Part shown: positions 41,296-51,594 of the stretch, one piece after another
How positions within the stretch are numbered: position 1 is the first letter of the stretch
How the letters are laid out: each line of letters begins with the position of its first letter
Source of the DNA: Deinococcus sp. KNUC1210
Lineage (GTDB): Bacteria; Deinococcota; Deinococci; Deinococcales; Deinococcaceae
Length of the DNA stretch: 64,000 nt
NCBI RefSeq assembly: GCF_022344005.1
Contig: NZ_CP092190.1
Coordinates: forward strand, 1,240,001 to 1,304,000
Direction: 5' to 3'
The notes under the pieces: model-generated
What the model was told of the DNA's origin: nothing
Databases searched by the model: none
What the model saw: only the letters and a program-made list of their open reading frames with translations
Made by a program: the position numbers and the translations under genes

Positions 41296-43083
41296 TCAGT
41301 CTTCCGTACTCAGCACCGCCAGGAAGGCTTCCTGCGGCACTTCCACCGTGCCGATCTGCTTCATGCGGGCCTTGCCCTTCTTCTGCTTGTTCAGCAGCTT
41401 CTTCTTGCGCGAGACGTCGCCGCCGTAGCACTTTGCCAGCACGTCCTTTCGGTACGCCTTCACGGTGGCGCGGGCGATGATCTTGCCGCCAATCGCCGCC
41501 TGCACGGGCACCGCCCACATCTGGCGCGGAATGACCTCGGCCATCTTATCCACGATCTTGCGGCCCAGTCCGTAGGCCTTGTCTTCGTGAACGACCACCG
41601 CCAGCGCATCCACGATGTCGTTGTTCACGTAGATATCGACCTTTCGCAGATCGCCCTCGCGGTAATCGATGATCTCGTAATCCATGCTGGCGTAGCCCCG
41701 GCTGATGCTCTTCAGGCGGTCGTGGAAATCGTAGAGAATCTCGGCAAAGGGCACTTCGTAGATCAGCTCGACGCGCTTGCCCACGTAGTTCATCGTGACC
41801 ATGCTGCCCCGGCGCTCCTGAAGCAGCTGCATGACCGGGCCGACGTGCTCTTCCGGCAGCATCACGCTCAGCTTGATGTACGGCTCTTCCACCTTCTCCA
41901 TGCGGTCACGGGTGGGAAATTCGGCGGGGTTCTGGGTGGTCAGCACCTCGCCGCTCGTCAGGGTAATGCGGTAGATGACGGCGGGCGCGGTGGCGATCAG
42001 GTCGAGGTCGTATTCGCGCTCCAGCCGCTCCTGAATGATCTCGGCGTGCAGCAGGCCCAGAAATCCGCAGCGAAAGCCGAAGCCCAGCGCTTCCGAGGTT
42101 TCCGGCTCGAAGCTGAAGGCCGCGTCGTTGAGCTTCAGGCGTTCGAGGGCCTCGCGCATCTTGCGGTAATCCTCGGTGTCGGTGGGGTACAGACCCGAAA
42201 ACACCACCGGCTGAGCAGGCTTGAACCCTGGGAACGGCGCGTCGGTGGGAAAGTCGGTGCGGGTGATGGTATCGCCCACCTGGGCATCCTGAATGTCCTT
42301 GATGCCTGCCGCGATCCAGCCGACCTCGCCCGCCTCCAGACTCTGCCCCACGATCAGACCCGGCGAGAAGGTGCCCACGCGGTCTACCTCGAAGTTCTTG
42401 CCGTTCGAGAACAGGTTGATCTTGTCCTTCGGGCTGACCTTGCCTTCCAGCACCCGCACGAACAGCAGCACGCCCTGATAGGCGTCGTACACGCTGTCGA
42501 AGATCAGCGCCTTCAGAGGAGCCTCGGCAGAACCGCTGGGCGCAGGAATCCGCTCGACGATGGCTTCCAGAATATCGGGAACGCCCACACCCGTCTTGCC
42601 CGAGGCAAAGATGGCGTCCTCGGCGGGAATGCCCACGACCTCTTCCAGTTCCTGCGCCGCTCCTTCCGGGTCGGCGGCGGGCAGGTCGATCTTGTTGACC
42701 ACCGGAATGATCGTCAGATTGCTGTCGATGGCGAGATACGCGTTCACGATGGTCTGCGCTTCCACGCCCTGAGAGGCGTCTACCAGCAGCAGCACGCCCT
42801 CGCAGGCGGCCAGCGAGCGGCTGACCTCGTAATTGAAATCGACGTGTCCGGGCGTATCGATCAGATTGAACACGTATTCCTCGCCGTTGGGGCGAACATA
42901 GTTGAGCCGCACCGGGGTGGACTTGATGGTGATGCCGCGTTCGCGTTCCAGCTCCAGCGTATCGAGCGTCTGGTCGCGTTTGTCGCGCTCGCCCATCGCC
43001 CCCAGGTGCTCAAGGATGCGGTCGGCAAGCGTGGACTTGCCATGATCGACGTGCGCGATGATTGAAAAATTCCTGAACTTCAC
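41296..43083 (-). CDS. lepA: elongation factor 4 (LepA) GTPase
   Basis: Translational GTPase of 595 residues acting on ribosomes. It starts [21 protein letters not shown] (G1), continues with the RGITIKS switch, [23 protein letters not shown] (G3) and NKIDLP (G4). Domains II, III and V follow, ending with the LepA-specific C-terminal region ([35 protein letters not shown] and [31 protein letters not shown]). Length and motifs are complete. Confidence 0.97.
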   Translation of the reverse strand: MKFRNFSIIAHVDHGKSTLADRILEHLGAMGERDKRDQTLDTLELERERGITIKSTPVRLNYVRPNGEEYVFNLIDTPGHVDFNYEVSRSLAACEGVLLLVDASQGVEAQTIVNAYLAIDSNLTIIPVVNKIDLPAADPEGAAQELEEVVGIPAEDAIFASGKTGVGVPDILEAIVERIPAPSGSAEAPLKALIFDSVYDAYQGVLLFVRVLEGKVSPKDKINLFSNGKNFEVDRVGTFSPGLIVGQSLEAGEVGWIAAGIKDIQDAQVGDTITRTDFPTDAPFPGFKPAQPVVFSGLYPTDTEDYRKMREALERLKLNDAAFSFEPETSEALGFGFRCGFLGLLHAEIIQERLEREYDLDLIATAPAVIYRITLTSGEVLTTQNPAEFPTRDRMEKVEEPYIKLSVMLPEEHVGPVMQLLQERRGSMVTMNYVGKRVELIYEVPFAEILYDFHDRLKSISRGYASMDYEIIDYREGDLRKVDIYVNNDIVDALAVVVHEDKAYGLGRKIVDKMAEVIPRQMWAVPVQAAIGGKIIARATVKAYRKDVLAKCYGGDVSRKKKLLNKQKKGKARMKQIGTVEVPQEAFLAVLSTED

Positions 43084-43287
43084 GCCCCGCAGTCTAGCGG
43101 GCAGACACGACCCACATAGGCGATTGAGGTGCGAAGGCGTTCGGCAGAGTCAGGCCCCCGGGTGGTCAGATATCCCGCAATCTTCATGGAGTCGGCCTTG
43201 AGTCCACTCTCACGGCGATTTTACCTTTCGTCCGCTGCCATGCCCGACGCTGAAGGAGAAGGTCTGCACCACCGCACGGGAGGCTCT

Positions 43288-44229
43288 ATGAGCGAATACA
43301 GGCAGGATCTGTTCCGGTACGTCGCAGAGGAATTTGCCGAAGCCTATCAGGAAGGCGAGCTACCGCGCCGCGAGTTCCTGCGCCGCAGCGTGCTGCTGAG
43401 CGGGTCGGTGCCGGGTGCCCGGCTGCTGCTGGCGACGCTGGGCGTGGCGGGTGTCAGCGCCGCCGAACTCGCTGAAGCCCAGGGATCGACTCCTCAGAAC
43501 GAAACCGCGACCAACAGCTATCACGTCGATCCCGCCGACACGGCCCTGGACGCCGGGCCTGTCACCTACGCCGCACTCGGACGGACCAACTTCGGCTATC
43601 TGGCCCGTCCCAAAGGCATCGCCAGCGCCCCCATCGTGATGATCGTCCACGAGAACAAGGGCCTCCAGCCGCATATCGAGGACGTGGCGCGGCGCATGGC
43701 GAAGGCCGGCTATATCGCGTTTGCACCCGATTTCGTGTCTGCCGACGGCGGCAGCAAAAAATACACCGATATCGCCCAGATTTCGGCGCTGATCGCCAAG
43801 CTGGCCCCGGCAGACGTGGCAGCGCACGGCCTGGAAGCGGTGAAATTCCTGAAGGCGCAGCCCGGCGCACAGGCCGAGCATTTCGGCATGGTCGGCTTCT
43901 GCTGGGGCGGCGGCGTGACCTGGACCATGACCACCCTGCTGCCCGATCTGAAGGCCGCCGTGCCCTTTTATGGCCCCTCCCCCAGCTTCAGCGACGTTCC
44001 GAAGATCAAGGCGGCGGTGCTGGGCATCTACGGCGGCCTCGATGCCCGCATCACCGGCAACGCGCCCGCCACCGACAAGGTCCTGACCGATGCGGGCGTG
44101 AAGCACGAATTCAAGATCTATGACGGAGCCAACCACGCCTTTCACAACGACACCGGGGCCAGCTACAACAAGGCGGCTGCCGAGAATGCCTGGGCCAGCA
44201 CGCTCATCTGGCTGCGGGCCAATCTGTAA
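43288..44229 (+). CDS. Tat-exported dienelactone hydrolase family protein
   Basis: A 313-residue alpha/beta hydrolase. The N-terminal RREFLRRSVLLSG twin-arginine motif and following hydrophobic segment indicate Tat export. The core has VMIVHENKGLQPHIEDVARRMAKAGYIAFAPDF, nucleophile Cys in GMVGFCWGGG, Asp in YGGLDARI and His in YDGANHAFHND, the dienelactone hydrolase triad. Start ATG 43288 has GGGAGG about 5 bases upstream; the frame continues upstream but that part looks non-coding. The natural substrate is unknown. Confidence 0.9.
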   Translation: MSEYRQDLFRYVAEEFAEAYQEGELPRREFLRRSVLLSGSVPGARLLLATLGVAGVSAAELAEAQGSTPQNETATNSYHVDPADTALDAGPVTYAALGRTNFGYLARPKGIASAPIVMIVHENKGLQPHIEDVARRMAKAGYIAFAPDFVSADGGSKKYTDIAQISALIAKLAPADVAAHGLEAVKFLKAQPGAQAEHFGMVGFCWGGGVTWTMTTLLPDLKAAVPFYGPSPSFSDVPKIKAAVLGIYGGLDARITGNAPATDKVLTDAGVKHEFKIYDGANHAFHNDTGASYNKAAAENAWASTLIWLRANL

Positions 44230-44291
44230 CAGCAGCTTCCGGCAGGCACGTGCTACGGCATTCAGCCGATGCCGTGCCGCTGCACTTCAGC

Positions 44292-44297
44292 TAGCCT
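44292..44297 (+). promoter_or_regulatory. leaderless -10 element of the GNAT gene at 44304
   Basis: TAGCCT ends 6 bases before the ATG at 44304. Confidence 0.45.
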
Positions 44298-44303
44298 GAA
44301 GCC

Positions 44304-45209
44304 ATGACCTTACAGGATGATTCTCTCGACGTTCAGACCGGCAGAGACGGGCGCGGCGGCAGTCGAGCGGACCTGAGAGACCAGGCCGCTCCGCCGCCGC
44401 GCTCGCTGGGCTACCGCACCGATACAGCGCTGCTCGTTCAGGCGGGCAGCGCTGCCGAGCAGAAAGACGGCTATCAGGTGATCCGCACGCCGAAGAACCC
44501 GACCTTCTGGTGGGGAAATTTTCTGCTGCTCAACGAGGTGCCGCAGCCGGAGGCGCTGCCCGGCTGGCTGCATACCTTCGGGTGGGAATTTCCGGAGGCG
44601 CGTCACGTCGCTCTGGGACTGGATCTGCCGGGCGAGGTCAGCCTGGACATTCCGCCCGGCGTTGGCCTGACCCTGACCCGCTCTGCCGTGATGACGCTGG
44701 AGCGCCCGGAATGTGTGCCGCCGCCACACCCCAACACGCAGGCCGAGTACCGCCCGCTTCACTCCGACGCCGACTGGCAGCAGGCACTGACGCTGCGGCT
44801 CGTGACCAACGACACGCTGGAGCCAGTCGCCTACCAGCGCTTTGCCCGCCGTCGCCTGACGCTGCTGCGCGAACAGGCCGAGGCGGGTCTGGGCGCGTGG
44901 TTCGGGGCATTTCTGAACGGGCAGATGGTGGCGGGGATGGGGCTCTATACCGCAGGCGACGGTCTGGCCCGCTTTCAGACGGTGGAAACCCATCCGGCCT
45001 TTCGGCGGCGCGGGCTGTGCGGCAGTCTGGTGGCCTACGCGGCGGCGTGGGGCTTCGAGCAGCTGAACGCACGCACGCTGGTGATGGTGGCCGACCCCGA
45101 AGACGAGGCCATCCGCGTGTACCGTTCGCTGGGCTTCCGCGAACGCGAGTGGCAGTGGGGTCTGGAACGTGCCCCGGTCGGCGAAGTGCTGAGCAGCGAG
45201 CGACCCTGA
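44304..45209 (+). CDS. GNAT family N-acetyltransferase, long form
   Basis: A 301-residue protein. The C-terminal half is GNAT: VAGMGLYTAGDGLARFQTVETHPAFRRRGLCGSLVAYAAAWGFEQL, with RRRGLCG as acetyl-CoA loop, then VMVADPEDEAIRVYRSLGF. The N-terminal half (FWWGNFLLLNEVPQPEALPGWLHTFGWEFPEARHVALGLD) could be a degenerate partner GNAT fold, as often seen in bilobal forms. The leaderless TAGCCT element fits the start. Substrate unknown. Confidence 0.82.
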   Translation: MTLQDDSLDVQTGRDGRGGSRADLRDQAAPPPRSLGYRTDTALLVQAGSAAEQKDGYQVIRTPKNPTFWWGNFLLLNEVPQPEALPGWLHTFGWEFPEARHVALGLDLPGEVSLDIPPGVGLTLTRSAVMTLERPECVPPPHPNTQAEYRPLHSDADWQQALTLRLVTNDTLEPVAYQRFARRRLTLLREQAEAGLGAWFGAFLNGQMVAGMGLYTAGDGLARFQTVETHPAFRRRGLCGSLVAYAAAWGFEQLNARTLVMVADPEDEAIRVYRSLGFREREWQWGLERAPVGEVLSSERP

Positions 45210-45302
45210 CCGGAGCGCTGACACGAATTCTGAGCACGGCAGGCCTGATCGAGTGCCTCCAACCCGTGGTGTCAACCTCTTACAGAGTGGCCCGCGCCCG
45301 TT

Positions 45303-45692
45303 TCAGAAATCTTCTTCCATCAGCAGTTCGTCGTGGTGGGTCATGTTGGGATGACGCGGCAGCCGTTCGGCGGCGATCAGCAGGTCGCAGACCTCGACCC
45401 GCCGCAGACCGACCATGATGCTGGGGCACAGCGACAGCTCGAAGGTCGGGCGGTGCGGCAGGCGCGAACAGTCGAGCAGGCACACCTCGAAGACATACTC
45501 GCTCGGCAGCTGGAACTCGGGGTGACGGCTTCTCATGACCAGTGCGCCGTAGCCGTTTTCAAAACAGAAGGTATGAAGTTGCCCTTCGGGTGTCTGCTCG
45601 ATCCCTGGCTGAGAGAGCACACCGTCAAAGCTGGGCGTCTCGATCAGCAGATGCGGTTGCTCGTCGTCGTCCGATGGTGTAAAGACACTCAC
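45303..45692 (-). CDS. protein of unknown function, 129 residues
   Basis: No family recognised. The sequence is acidic at both ends (PSDDDEQPH; HHDELLMEEDF) with a compact middle rich in Cys and beta-prone residues (LHTFCFENGYGALVMRSRHP, YVFEVCLLDCSRLP, FELSLCPSIMVGLRRVEVCDLLIAAERLP). Three Cys-containing stretches are not spaced like a zinc site. The start is GTG at 45692, but with no clear ribosome site it is uncertain. It stands alone between convergent GNAT and divergent MFS genes. Confidence 0.55.
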   Translation of the reverse strand: MSVFTPSDDDEQPHLLIETPSFDGVLSQPGIEQTPEGQLHTFCFENGYGALVMRSRHPEFQLPSEYVFEVCLLDCSRLPHRPTFELSLCPSIMVGLRRVEVCDLLIAAERLPRHPNMTHHDELLMEEDF

Positions 45693-45797
45693 CGGGCGGT
45701 GTTCCTGCTCAGATTCATACCTTCAACGATACGCACACATCACTTACTCTTTCCTGACGCTAGCGCCCGGCGACCCAGGCTGAAGGCGCAGACGCTC

Positions 45798-45803
45798 TAC
45801 AAT
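45798..45803 (+). promoter_or_regulatory. -10 element of the MFS gene
   Basis: TACAAT ends 8 bases before the ATG at 45812. Confidence 0.45.
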
Positions 45804-45811
45804 CCCACTCG

Positions 45812-46960
45812 ATGCCCTGGAGCCAACCTGCCCTCGTCGTGCGCTGCATTCTGCTGCTGATGTGCAGCGAATTCGTGCGGACCGGGCTGCTGGTCTCCTA
45901 TCTGCCGCTGATGGCCCCGCACCTGGGTCTGAGTGTGGGGGCGGTGGGACTGCTGTTCAGCCTTCACTATCTGGCCGACGCCGTTGCCAAGGGGCCGGTC
46001 GGCGTCCTGACCGAGCGCTACGGCCTGGGGCGGGTGCTCCTGCTAGGTGCCGTGCTGGGAAGTGCGATGCTGTGGCTGCTGCACCGCAGTCCCTCGGTCC
46101 CGCTGCTGGCGCTGCTCTCGACCTGCTGGGGGCTGTGCTACGCGGCGCTGTGGCCCGGCGTGATGGCGGCGGCGCAGCATTTCGCCCGGCCCGGCATGAC
46201 CGCCCGCGCCCTGGCGATCACCTCGGTGTGCTCGGTGCCGCCCATCGTGCTGGGACTGGTGGGCGTAGGTCAGCTGATGCAGCGGGCCGCGCCGCTGGGC
46301 CTGCCGGTGCTGCTGACGGCGCAACTGGCTGCACTGGTGCTGGGTGCCAGCGTGGTGCGTCTGACCCTGCCGCGCAGCGAGCAACTCGCGCCGACCGCCC
46401 AGCGGCGACCCTTCCGGGAACGCTGGGGCCGGGTGGCGGGGCTGCTGCCTGCCGCCCTGGCCCAGACGGCTGCTCCGGCCCTGCTCGCCACGGTCTTCTA
46501 TCCGCTGCTGGCACGGCTGAACGTGCACCTGTCGCAGCTCGCCCTGCCCGTCGCGCTGGGTGTGGTGGTGGGGCTGGCGACGCTCTGGAGCGCGTCACGG
46601 CTGGCCGACCACACCCACCCCCGCGCCGCCCTGACACCGGGGCTGCTGCTGCTGGCGCTCACCTTCTTCGTGGCCGGACTGCCCGACCTGAAAGGCCACC
46701 TGCCGCTGGTCACGGTGCTGGGCGGCCTGGGCTATGGCTTTTTCATCGCGGGCTGGAACGGCCTGATCGGGCGCACCCTGCCCGCCGAGTACCGCGCCGC
46801 CGCCTGGGGCACCGTGATGGCGACCGAGTCGCTGGGCACCGCGCTGGGGCCGCTGCTGGGAGCCTTCATGTGGAACCTGTGGGGGCAACCGGGCGTGTTC
46901 TGGACCGGCACGGGGATTTTTCTGCTCGTGCAGGGGTATTACTGGAGTGTGCAGCGGTAG
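45812..46960 (+). CDS. MFS family transporter
   Basis: A 382-residue inner-membrane protein with about 12 hydrophobic segments. The loop after helix 2 reads YLADAVAKGPVGVLTERYGLGRVLLLG, the MFS loop 2-3 motif (D-x-x-x-x-G-x-x-x-D/E-R-x-G). Helix 4-5 region SVCSVPPIVLGLVGVG and the C-terminal half (GKTLPAEYRAAAWGT-like GRTLPAEYRAAAWGTVMATESLG) fit MFS exporters. No substrate can be assigned; it has its own promoter element. Confidence 0.85.
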   Translation: MPWSQPALVVRCILLLMCSEFVRTGLLVSYLPLMAPHLGLSVGAVGLLFSLHYLADAVAKGPVGVLTERYGLGRVLLLGAVLGSAMLWLLHRSPSVPLLALLSTCWGLCYAALWPGVMAAAQHFARPGMTARALAITSVCSVPPIVLGLVGVGQLMQRAAPLGLPVLLTAQLAALVLGASVVRLTLPRSEQLAPTAQRRPFRERWGRVAGLLPAALAQTAAPALLATVFYPLLARLNVHLSQLALPVALGVVVGLATLWSASRLADHTHPRAALTPGLLLLALTFFVAGLPDLKGHLPLVTVLGGLGYGFFIAGWNGLIGRTLPAEYRAAAWGTVMATESLGTALGPLLGAFMWNLWGQPGVFWTGTGIFLLVQGYYWSVQR

Positions 46961-47044
46961 ACGCAGCGGGAGCCGGGCCACGGCCAGCTCTCTTTAGGGG
47001 TCATCCAGCGGAGAGAAGGGAGATCCGCGCCCGGTCGTCCCCGC

Positions 47045-48367
47045 TTACAGCTCCGCGCCGGGCAACTCCTCGCCGTCCAGTCCCTCCAGACCTGCCAGCG
47101 CCAGCAGTTCCAGATCGTCCTCTTCCGATTCATCCAGCGCGGGCAGACACACCTCGAAGGTCGCGCCGCCGCCGGGGGTGTCCTTGACGCTCAGGCTCCC
47201 CCGGTGAGCGGTGATCACCTGCTGGGCGATGGTCAGGCCCAGGCCCGCCGATCCCGCTTCCTTGCCCCGGTAAAATTTGTCGAAGATGCGCGGCTTCACC
47301 TCGTCGGGAATGCCGGGGCCGTGATCGATGATCTCGATGCACAGGTCTTTCCCCTGCTGATACGCCTGAATACTCACCAGCGCCGGGCTGCCGCACACCC
47401 GCACGGCATTGCCCACCAGATTCACGAACACCTGCGTCAGACGCCCCGGATCGGCCACGATTTCCAGCGGCGGCGTCTGCACGGCCACGCCATAATCGCG
47501 GCCCACCGCGTGCAGCAGCTCGGCCAGATCGACGAAATGCGGCTCGATGCTCTGCACCAGTTCACCGCGTGTCAGCTGCAACAGGTCGTTGACCAGGCGC
47601 GTCATGTTCTGTGCCACCCGCAGCGCGTCCGAGAGCGTCTGCGACACGCCGACCTCGCGTTCCAGGCGGCGCAGGTAGCCCAGCAGCGCGGTCAGCGGCG
47701 TTCGGAGTTCGTGGCTCGTCTCGGCCAGAAAGGTCTTCTGCAGATTCAGCGACTCGGCCAGCTGACGGGCGGTGTCTTCCTGCTGAAGTCTGCGCTCCTC
47801 GGCCACCGCGTTCAGCTGTTCGACCTGCCGCAGCCGCGCCTGCAGCGTCAGATTCAGCCCCCGGATCTCGGCTTCGGCCAGCCGCCGCCGCTCGCGCTCG
47901 GCAAATTCCGACAGCGCACGCCGCACAGCCGGGGCGAGGCGTTCCAGGCGCTGCTTGAGCACGTAATCGGTCACGCCCCGGCGCAGCGTATCGACCGCCA
48001 CTTCCTCGCCCATCGCCCCGGTCACGATGATGAAGGGCAGATGCGGCGCGACGCTGTGGGCCAGCTCGAAGGCCGACAGTCCGTCGTAGGTGGGCAACGA
48101 AAAATCCGAGATGATCAGGTGCGGACGGAACTCGGTCAGGGCGGCCCGGAACGACGCCTCGTCCTCGGCCTGAAGAAAGTCGGGCACGGGTGTGAGCTGG
48201 TCTTCCAGGGCGCTGCGAACGAGTTCGTGATCGAGCAGATTGTCTTCCAGATGCAGCACCCGGAGCTGTGTCAGACCGCCCGGCGTGGTCCAGGGCTGAT
48301 TGGAAACAGAGGAAGAACCGGAAGAGGAAGGCGAAACGGAAGCTTGGGTTGGAGCGCGTTGGGTCAT
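47045..48367 (-). CDS. hybrid receiver-histidine kinase
   Basis: A 440-residue soluble signalling protein in reverse hybrid order. Residues about 35-155 form a receiver (LHLEDNLLDHELV acidic pair, phospho-Asp in LIISDFSLPTYDG, VTGAMGE, LKQR). A coiled linker (LAEAEIRGLNLTLQARLRQVEQLNAVAEE) leads to HisKA with SHELRTPLTALLGY and an HATPase with NLVGNAVRVCG, DHGPGIPDEVKPRIFDKFYRG and GLGLTIAQQVITAHRG. No DNA-binding domain. Start overlaps the sensor kinase stop (ATGA), so the two are cotranslated and likely act in one relay. The C-terminal tail is acidic. Confidence 0.9.
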   Translation of the reverse strand: MTQRAPTQASVSPSSSGSSSVSNQPWTTPGGLTQLRVLHLEDNLLDHELVRSALEDQLTPVPDFLQAEDEASFRAALTEFRPHLIISDFSLPTYDGLSAFELAHSVAPHLPFIIVTGAMGEEVAVDTLRRGVTDYVLKQRLERLAPAVRRALSEFAERERRRLAEAEIRGLNLTLQARLRQVEQLNAVAEERRLQQEDTARQLAESLNLQKTFLAETSHELRTPLTALLGYLRRLEREVGVSQTLSDALRVAQNMTRLVNDLLQLTRGELVQSIEPHFVDLAELLHAVGRDYGVAVQTPPLEIVADPGRLTQVFVNLVGNAVRVCGSPALVSIQAYQQGKDLCIEIIDHGPGIPDEVKPRIFDKFYRGKEAGSAGLGLTIAQQVITAHRGSLSVKDTPGGGATFEVCLPALDESEEDDLELLALAGLEGLDGEELPGAEL

Positions 48368-51300
48368 GACATCCTCTCTGGAATTGGACGGGATTCGTGC
48401 GGGGATTCTTCTGGGGTCGTGGCTTCGGAGGTGGAAGCGGCGGTGGTAGAGGGCGGGTAGGGCCCGAGCGGCAGCGCCAGCCAGAAGGTCGCCCCCGGTT
48501 TCCCCGGCACCCCGGACTCGGCCCAGACCCGGCCCCCGTGCCGCGCCACGATGCGCCGCACGTTCGCCAGCCCGATACCGGTGCCCTCGAATTCGTCGCT
48601 GCGGTGCAGACGCTGAAACACGCCGAACAGTTTATCCACATAGGCAGGATCAAATCCCACACCGTTGTCGCGGACACCGATCCACAGTTCCTGCTCCACC
48701 TGCCGCGACTCGACCTCGATGATGGCCTGCTCGCGGGGACGGGTGTATTTCAGGGCGTTGGAGAGCAGGTTGTCGAAGACCTGCCGCAGCAGCGCCGGAT
48801 CGCCGCTTATCACCGGCAGCGGCTCGACCCGCCACGTCACGGCGCGTTCACCCTGATCGGGGGCCATGCCCTGAATGCTGCTCCTGACCACCTCTGTCAG
48901 ATCGACGCGGCTGAGCCTCAGTTCGGTGCGCGAAGTGCGCGAGAACTCCAGCAGATCGTCGATCAGGGCACTCATACGGCTCGCCGCGTCGGTCATGACG
49001 CCCAGATACCGCTGGCCCTTGCTGCTCAGGTCAGCGCCGCTTTCCTTGCGGAACAGTTCGGCAAAACCCAGGATATGGCGCAGCGGGGTTCTCAGGTCGT
49101 GCGACACCGAATACGAGAAGGCTTCGAGTTCGCTGTTGGCCTCGCGGAGCTGCGCGGTCCGTTCCAGCACCCGCTGTTCGAGCGAGTTGTTCAGGTCCTG
49201 CAGCGAGTTCTGTGCAAGCTGAAGGCGGTCCAGCAGGCGGCGGTTGTCGAGCGCCGTGGTGAGGCGCAGCGCCAGTTCCTGCCCCACCTCCGGTTCACGG
49301 TCGCCCAGCGTCTGCCGGAACCCCAGCGCCAGCAGGCCCAGCGGCGCTTCCGAGTCCGGCACCTCGTCTGTGTCGAGCGCCGCACCGGGCAGCGGAGCGC
49401 GGCTGAGCGGAAAGAACATCGCCGCCGACAGCCCGTAGTCGTGGAGCCGTTCGCTCTGCATCACCGTCGGTTCGTGACGGTGCAGCAGCCGCTCGACCAG
49501 TTCGCGCAGGCTGCCCAGCGTGGCGTCGTCGGGGTGGGCTGTCAGGCGGGCCTGACCCACCATCAGCGGCGGTGAGTGGCCCGGCAGTCCCCAGCCCGGC
49601 AGGCTCCACGGTGCAGGCACCTCGGCAGCTTCGGACGCCGCCTCGCCGGTCTGCCACAGCACTGCCACGTCGGCAAAGCGCGAGGTCAGCAGCCGGAGCG
49701 CCTGCACCAGGCCGCTGTCAGGACTGCCGGGCTGGGAAACTCCTCCCTGCTCCGGGCAGGCCTCGTCGGGAACGCGGGCGCTCAGCACCTGACTGAAGTC
49801 GGCCAGCAGGCGCGAATTCACCTCGGCGTACACCTGATCGTCGATATCGGTGCTGCTCGCCACCCATTCCAGCACCTCGCCGTGTTCGCCGCGCACCGGG
49901 CGGCCCCGCGTGACGAAGGTGCGGTACACGCCGCTGCGCGACCTCAGGCGGTGCTCGATCTCCAGATCATGCCCGCCCTGCATCGCCGCCTGCCAGCGCT
50001 GCCCGAACTCGGCGCGGTCGTCGGGGTGCAGCACGCTGATCAGATCGACCACGCCGGAACGAGGAGCCGTAGGAGCGCTCTCCAGCGGCCCGACATAATC
50101 GGTCCAGCGCCGATTGACATACGTCAGCATTCCGGCAGCGTCGGTCAGAAATACGATCTGCGGCATCGCCTCCAGCACGCCCTGATAGCGCCGCTCTCCC
50201 TCACGCCGCAGCCGGTCGGCCTGAAGGCGCTCGGAGATGTCACGGATCACTTCGAGCTGACCCAGCACCTCGCCGTGTTCGCCCAGCACGGAGCTGCGCT
50301 GCATCTCGCCGTAAAAGCTCTGGCCCCCGCGCCGCCGAAACAGCGTGGTGACGAGGTGCGGGCCGGGCAGCGCGTCCAGACGGTCCAGCAGCCGGGTGTC
50401 CTGGTGCAGGTCGGCCAGCCGCGAGCCGCGCAGTTCGTCGGGACGCAGGCCAAACAGCTGCTCGGACGCGTCGTTGGCGAACAGGATCCGGCCCGAGGTA
50501 TCGGCGAAGATGGCGATGTCCTGCATGGCCCGGAACACCGCGCCCAATTCGGCCCGCGAGCGTTCCAGACGACTCTGAGAGACGGTGAGGCGGCGGCTGA
50601 TCTCTTCGGCACGCCGCCGCGCCCGCACCTGCGCCTGCGTCGCCAGGGCTGCCAGCACCCCCACCAGCACACCGACCACCAGCACCATCCAGGGCAGGAG
50701 GGCGACCGAGTCCAGACCGAAGCCGGGCGACGCGCTGAAATCGAGCGTCCACTGCTGCCCGGAGAAGTCCAGCACATGCCGCTGATGAAACGCGGCCTGC
50801 CCGGCACCGGACTGCTTCTGACTGCCCGACAGGAGCTGCCCGTCGAGGGCAATCCACAGCGACAGTTGCTCGCTCGCCAGCGCCCCCGAGGCCGGAAGCA
50901 CCGCGCTGAGCTGCACCGGCACGTACAGCACCCCCACCACCCGCCCCTGCACCCTCGTCGCCAGAAACAGCAGGATGCCCCTGCGGTCGGTCAGCGAGGT
51001 GTTGGCGAGCATGACCCGGCCAGTCGCCGTAACCTCCCCGCTCTGAATCGCCGCGTCCAGTGCTTTGCGGCGGGTGGCGTCGGTGTACATGTCGAAGCCG
51101 ATCACGTTGCGGTTGGAGGCGTCTGCCGGAGACAGAAACACGATGGGCACCGACACCGGCAGCGAGCTGGGCGGATGAACCGTCACAGCGGGCAGACCGG
51201 TGAGATACGGCAGCTGCCCCGCGAAGAAGGTGCGGTCGGCAGCCCGGATCAGCGGCGCGTACCCCACACTCCGCAGACCCGGATAGCGCGTGGGCAGGTC

Positions 51301-51594
51301 GAGACCCGCCACCAGCCGCTCGAACTGCGGACCGGTAAGCGTATCGCTGGCCTCCCAGGCAGCACGGGCGGCGTTCAGCAGCGTGCCGTAATTCTGGAGA
51401 CGCTGGCGCAGCTCGCGTTCATAGGCACCCACCCGCAGCTCGAAGCGGGCCGCCTGCTGCTGCTGCACGAACCCGCGCACGATAAAGGTCGCCATGACGG
51501 TGAGCAGCAGAATCAGGCCCAGCACGGCCAGCGGTGCAGGAGAGGGGCGGCCCGCCGGAGACGCGCCCGGGTCCGGCGGGCCGGGGTCGCTCAC
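48364..51594 (-). CDS. CHASE-PAS-PAS-GAF sensor histidine kinase
   Basis: A 1076-residue membrane kinase. An N-terminal helix (LAVLGLILLLTVMATFIVRGF) is followed by an extracytoplasmic CHASE domain (about 60-270; RYPGLRSVGYAPLI, NVIGFDMYTDATRRKALDAA), a second helix, two PAS domains (FADTSGRILFANDASEQLFGL; FLTDAAGMLTYVNRRWTDYVG with a PAC), a GAF-like region, then HisKA (SVSHDLRTPLRHILGFAELF, His near residue 834) and HATPase (NLLSNALKYTRP, DNGVGFDPAYVDKLF, GTGIGLANV). The HisKA pattern resembles phytochrome-type kinases, but no bilin-binding module is seen. The GTG start overlaps the aroE stop by 3 bases. Ligand unknown. Confidence 0.9.
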   Translation of the reverse strand: MSDPGPPDPGASPAGRPSPAPLAVLGLILLLTVMATFIVRGFVQQQQAARFELRVGAYERELRQRLQNYGTLLNAARAAWEASDTLTGPQFERLVAGLDLPTRYPGLRSVGYAPLIRAADRTFFAGQLPYLTGLPAVTVHPPSSLPVSVPIVFLSPADASNRNVIGFDMYTDATRRKALDAAIQSGEVTATGRVMLANTSLTDRRGILLFLATRVQGRVVGVLYVPVQLSAVLPASGALASEQLSLWIALDGQLLSGSQKQSGAGQAAFHQRHVLDFSGQQWTLDFSASPGFGLDSVALLPWMVLVVGVLVGVLAALATQAQVRARRRAEEISRRLTVSQSRLERSRAELGAVFRAMQDIAIFADTSGRILFANDASEQLFGLRPDELRGSRLADLHQDTRLLDRLDALPGPHLVTTLFRRRGGQSFYGEMQRSSVLGEHGEVLGQLEVIRDISERLQADRLRREGERRYQGVLEAMPQIVFLTDAAGMLTYVNRRWTDYVGPLESAPTAPRSGVVDLISVLHPDDRAEFGQRWQAAMQGGHDLEIEHRLRSRSGVYRTFVTRGRPVRGEHGEVLEWVASSTDIDDQVYAEVNSRLLADFSQVLSARVPDEACPEQGGVSQPGSPDSGLVQALRLLTSRFADVAVLWQTGEAASEAAEVPAPWSLPGWGLPGHSPPLMVGQARLTAHPDDATLGSLRELVERLLHRHEPTVMQSERLHDYGLSAAMFFPLSRAPLPGAALDTDEVPDSEAPLGLLALGFRQTLGDREPEVGQELALRLTTALDNRRLLDRLQLAQNSLQDLNNSLEQRVLERTAQLREANSELEAFSYSVSHDLRTPLRHILGFAELFRKESGADLSSKGQRYLGVMTDAASRMSALIDDLLEFSRTSRTELRLSRVDLTEVVRSSIQGMAPDQGERAVTWRVEPLPVISGDPALLRQVFDNLLSNALKYTRPREQAIIEVESRQVEQELWIGVRDNGVGFDPAYVDKLFGVFQRLHRSDEFEGTGIGLANVRRIVARHGGRVWAESGVPGKPGATFWLALPLGPYPPSTTAASTSEATTPEESPHESRPIPERMS